From the NCBI GenBank assembly GCA_017435025.1, contig JAFSFU010000010.1, positions 1 through 16,010 of the forward strand: a stretch of 16,010 bases of DNA, written 5' to 3'. Shown piece after piece: positions 13,519 to 16,010 of this stretch. The notes beneath the pieces were generated by a model. It was not told the origin of the DNA and did not search any database. It saw nothing but the letters and a program-made list of their open reading frames with translations. Source of the DNA: Lachnospiraceae bacterium (GTDB lineage: Bacteria > Bacillota_A > Clostridia > Lachnospirales > Lachnospiraceae). How positions within the stretch are numbered: position 1 is the stretch's first letter; every line of letters begins with the position of its first letter. A program made the position numbers and the translations under genes.

Positions 13519-14045
13519 ATGGTGAAATCTCGGCCTCCCTACGCTACCTTTCCCAGCGCTATACGATGCCCTATGGTGTGCAGAAAGCCGTCTTAACCGA
13601 TATCGGTACCGAGGAATTGGCCCATATGGAAATGATCGCTGCCATTGTCCATCAGCTCACTCGCGGCCTCTCTGCCGAGGAACTGGAGGCACAGGGATTT
13701 GCTCCCTACTATATCGACCACACAGCGGCGCTCTGGCCGCAGGCAGCAGGCGGTATTCCACAAAATGCCTGTGAGTATCAGTCCAAGGGCGACCCGATCA
13801 CCGATCTGTTTGAAAATCTGGCTGCGGAGCAAAAGGCCCGCACCACTTATGACAACATTCTCCGCGTGGTAAAAGACCCGGATGTCTGCGACCCGATCCG
13901 GTTCCTGCGGAAACGTGAGATCATCCACTTCCAGCGCTTTGGCGAAGCTCTTCGAGACTTGCAGGAGCGTCTGGACAGCCGCAACTTCTACGCTTTCAAT
14001 CCAAGCTTCGATAAAAAATGTCTGCCGCAAGGAAATAAGTGCTGA
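13503..14045 (+). pseudogene. cotJC: CotJC spore coat protein (manganese-catalase-like), 5' end displaced by the prophage
   Basis: 180 residues of a ferritin-like, manganese-catalase-family coat protein made in the mother cell during sporulation. From QYGGPDGEI onward it follows CotJC closely: SASLRYLSQRYTMPY, the metal-ligand stretch TDIGTEELAHMEM, YIDHTAALWP, AAEQKARTTYDNI and FLRKREIIHFQRF. About 27 N-terminal residues of the family are missing. Their place is taken by integrase-side sequence with no ribosome-binding site, so the open frame back to a TTG at 13455 is not a credible start. The break lies just before the first conserved Glu. The remaining gene is undamaged, with no frameshift, consistent with an interrupted but restorable gene rather than decay. 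Confidence 0.85.
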
Positions 14046-14056
14046 TCTGAACGTTT

Positions 14057-14088
14057 ACCGGCCCCGTCACACTCAATACGGGGTCGGT
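14057..14088 (+). terminator. Hairpin after cotJC, probable terminator
   Basis: ACCGGCCCCGT (14057-14067) pairs with ACGGGGTCGGT (14078-14088) over 11 bp with one G-U pair and a 10-nt loop. The tail (ATTCTCTTCTTT) is only moderately T-rich, so it is a weaker but credible terminator. Confidence 0.6.
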
Positions 14089-14200
14089 ATTCTCTTCTTT
14101 CCCATATGTCTTCTTCCATTTTTTGTTATTTTCGATAACATTCAAATGTTTCCTCAAATAATCTCGTTCAGTCTGCCCATATACTTCCCGATGATATTTA

Positions 14201-14209
14201 TGCTATGAT
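14201..14209 (+). promoter_or_regulatory. Extended -10 promoter of the BMP-family gene
   Basis: TGCTATGAT is an extended -10 (TGN plus TATGAT). The -35 position shows no good match, which extended -10 promoters tolerate. It lies about 37 nt before the start codon. Confidence 0.5.
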
Positions 14210-14245
14210 TTAGTTAAAATATTATCAATCCAAGGAGGGCCCCAC

Positions 14246-16010
14246 ATGGCAATTCAGGACTACAGCAACGCCCGTCGTCTCGGTCTTAAAGCATACCACC
14301 AGGACATGAGTGCAGGCAGACACCCCTACTTGAAAGTCCTTGATGAACTGCTTCCCTTTGCCGAAACAGCCGGAGAAACGGATCTTGGTCTCATCGAAAT
14401 CCCCATCGAACAGATCGTCGGAACCAAAACAGCCGGCCGTACCAAAGCTTTTGCCGGCAATTTTATGCCGCTCTTAAACGAATCTTCCGAATTCGCAGCA
14501 AAATGGTCCGCATTATACCGTTCTCATTTAGCGGAAGGAATCCGTGAACCGGTCATTGCCTGTGAATTCATGAATTCTTACTACATTATCGAAGGAAACA
14601 AACGTGTCAGCGTTTTAAAATACTCCGGTGCAGTCACTGTCCCCGGCTATGTGACCAGAATCGTACCGGCATACAGCGAGGAAAAAGAAATCCAAATCTA
14701 TTATGAATTCATGGACTTTTCCCGTTTTACCGGCATCCACAATCTCCTCTTCACAAAACCGGGCAGTTATCATGAGATATGCCGGATCGTAGGAAAAACG
14801 TTCGGTGAAATCTGGTCCGATGACGAACGCCGCCGGTTTACATCCGGATACTACTGGTTTTCAAAAGTATTTTGTGAAAAAGGCGGCTTAGATCTCCCCA
14901 TCACAGCCGGAGATGCTTTTTTACGCTATTTGGATGTTTACGGTTACGAGGAAATCCAATCCCGAACTACAGGCGAAATGGAAATGGCGCTGGAAAACCT
15001 TTGGAAAGAACTGGAGACCATGCCTTATGCAGGCAATGTAAATCATATTCTCCAGCCGGAGCAGGAACCGGACCGCAACCTTCTTTTGAAGCTGATCACC
15101 CCAGCACCGTCAAAGCTGACTGTGGGCTTTCTCTACCATGAGACCCCAAAAACTTCCAGCTGGACTTATGCTCATGATTTGGGACGAATCTATCTGGAAG
15201 AGAACATGGGCGATAAACTGGAGATCCACACCTACGAAAATATCGAAACCGAGGAACAATGTATGGCCGGTCTGGAGCAGGCCATTGCAGACGGATGCAG
15301 CGTCATTTTTACGACCTCCGCCCGTTTTCTCGGGCCAAGCCTGAATACCTGCATCCGATATCCGGAAATCAAGATTCTGAATTGCTCCCTCAATTCCTAC
15401 AGCGGACATTTGAGAACCTATTACGGCCGGATTTACGAAGCCAAATTTTTGGTAGGTATGCTGGCCGGAATCCTGACTACCACAGATCACATCGGTTACA
15501 TCGCAGATTTTCCTGTATTTGGAGCACCGGCCTCCGTGAACGCTTTCGCCCTCGGAGTAAAAATGGTCAATCCTGCTGCAAAAGTCCATCTGGCATGGTC
15601 CTGTGACGTCACCTGCAACATCAGCAGACAGTTCACAGAGGCCGGTGTCAGTCACATCTGCGGACGTGATATGATCGAACCCCATGACGTTTCCCGCGCA
15701 TTTGGACTCTATGATGTGCACGATGTCCGCAAACGAAATCTTGCCGCCTCCATCTGGAACTGGGGCAAATTTTATCAGCGGATCCTGCAGACCATCCTCA
15801 ACGGTCACTGGAATCGGACCGCCGTGACCCAGGATTTCCCAACCATCAACTATTGGTGGGGAATTTCCTCCGGAATGATCGATATCATCGCCTCCCAGTC
15901 CATTCCACAGCAATCCAGAAAGCTGGTGGATCTTATGAAAAAACAAATAGCATCCGGTGATTTTCAGATTTTTTCCGGTGATCTCTATGACCAGGAATCA
16001 AACCTCCGCA
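14246..16010 (+). CDS. BMP-family ligand-binding protein with ParB-like N-terminal region (partial)
   Basis: 588 codons are visible; the frame is still open at the window end. AAGGAGGG lies 6 nt before the ATG. There is no signal peptide or lipobox (it starts MAIQDYSNARRLG), so unlike ordinary BMP lipoproteins it should be cytoplasmic. Residues ~50-140 contain IEIPIEQIV and YYIIEGNKRVSVLKY, resembling the ParB/sulfiredoxin-like fold. From about residue 290 (KLTVGFLYHE) the sequence follows the BMP/PBP1 periplasmic-binding fold, with GRIYEAKFLVGMLAGIL and IGYIADFP as typical stretches. The combination suggests a ligand-sensing regulator rather than a transport subunit, but that is inference. 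It is a host gene, separated from cotJC by a terminator and with its own promoter. Confidence 0.8.
   Translation, partial: MAIQDYSNARRLGLKAYHQDMSAGRHPYLKVLDELLPFAETAGETDLGLIEIPIEQIVGTKTAGRTKAFAGNFMPLLNESSEFAAKWSALYRSHLAEGIREPVIACEFMNSYYIIEGNKRVSVLKYSGAVTVPGYVTRIVPAYSEEKEIQIYYEFMDFSRFTGIHNLLFTKPGSYHEICRIVGKTFGEIWSDDERRRFTSGYYWFSKVFCEKGGLDLPITAGDAFLRYLDVYGYEEIQSRTTGEMEMALENLWKELETMPYAGNVNHILQPEQEPDRNLLLKLITPAPSKLTVGFLYHETPKTSSWTYAHDLGRIYLEENMGDKLEIHTYENIETEEQCMAGLEQAIADGCSVIFTTSARFLGPSLNTCIRYPEIKILNCSLNSYSGHLRTYYGRIYEAKFLVGMLAGILTTTDHIGYIADFPVFGAPASVNAFALGVKMVNPAAKVHLAWSCDVTCNISRQFTEAGVSHICGRDMIEPHDVSRAFGLYDVHDVRKRNLAASIWNWGKFYQRILQTILNGHWNRTAVTQDFPTINYWWGISSGMIDIIASQSIPQQSRKLVDLMKKQIASGDFQIFSGDLYDQESNLR

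Noticed and set aside
15110..15946. 278-codon minus-strand open frame opposite the BMP-family gene
   Set aside because: It is a shadow of a gene with clear family motifs, and its own translation resembles no protein family and has no ribosome-binding site that I can see.
1..16010. tRNA, rRNA, insertion sequences and riboswitches
   Set aside because: I looked for cloverleaf-type sequences, transposase motifs and known riboswitch cores and saw none that I could support; the element's target is cotJC, not a tRNA gene.

Overview
The window looks like the right-hand end of a temperate-phage-type prophage in a spore-forming member of the Firmicutes (Clostridia, Lachnospiraceae-like). The host inference rests on a cotJC spore-coat gene at the junction, strong AGGAGG ribosome-binding sites, frequent TTG starts and consensus sigma-A promoters. 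No taxonomic marker gene is present, so the assignment is inference.

Layout. Positions 1-8083 are a leftward early/replication operon, read from right to left: tiny leader genes, a Gp157-like protein, two unknown proteins, a RecA-like P-loop ATPase, an SSB-like protein, a CHC2 zinc-finger primase-type protein, a DUF927 helicase/primase-type ATPase, a 302-bp non-coding gap filled with ten copies of GTCCAACC (candidate replication origin), a PD-(D/E)XK nuclease, a DEAH/UvsW-like helicase, and a partial gene at the window edge. Positions 8084-8560 are the genetic switch: a Cro-like XRE gene reads left from a near-perfect promoter, and TTTCCGTATT operator-like repeats fill the divergent region. 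A second, rightward consensus promoter with a LexA-like site lies at the 3' end of the Cro-like gene. Positions 8561-9555 encode an XRE repressor and an ImmA/IrrE protease, the repressor/anti-repressor pair that controls induction in elements such as ICEBs1.

Positions 9610-11812 hold two AT-richer cargo genes of 'moron' type: an unrecognised 190-aa protein and a membrane-anchored coiled-coil DUF4041/T5orf172 (GIY-YIG) protein. Just after them, on the opposite strand, is a very compact promoter-plus-terminator unit that predicts a small RNA of about 70 nt. It lies antisense to the 3' untranslated region of the GIY-YIG gene.

Positions 12003-13451 encode a large serine recombinase, followed by a terminator and the attachment junction. 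The host sequence resumes in mid-gene, inside cotJC, whose first ~27 codons are missing here and must lie beyond the other end of the element. The prophage therefore splits a mother-cell sporulation gene in the orientation that excision would repair, as for skin (sigK) and SPbeta (spsM). Beyond cotJC is a host gene for a signal-less BMP-family ligand-binding protein with a ParB-like N-terminal part, cut by the window end.
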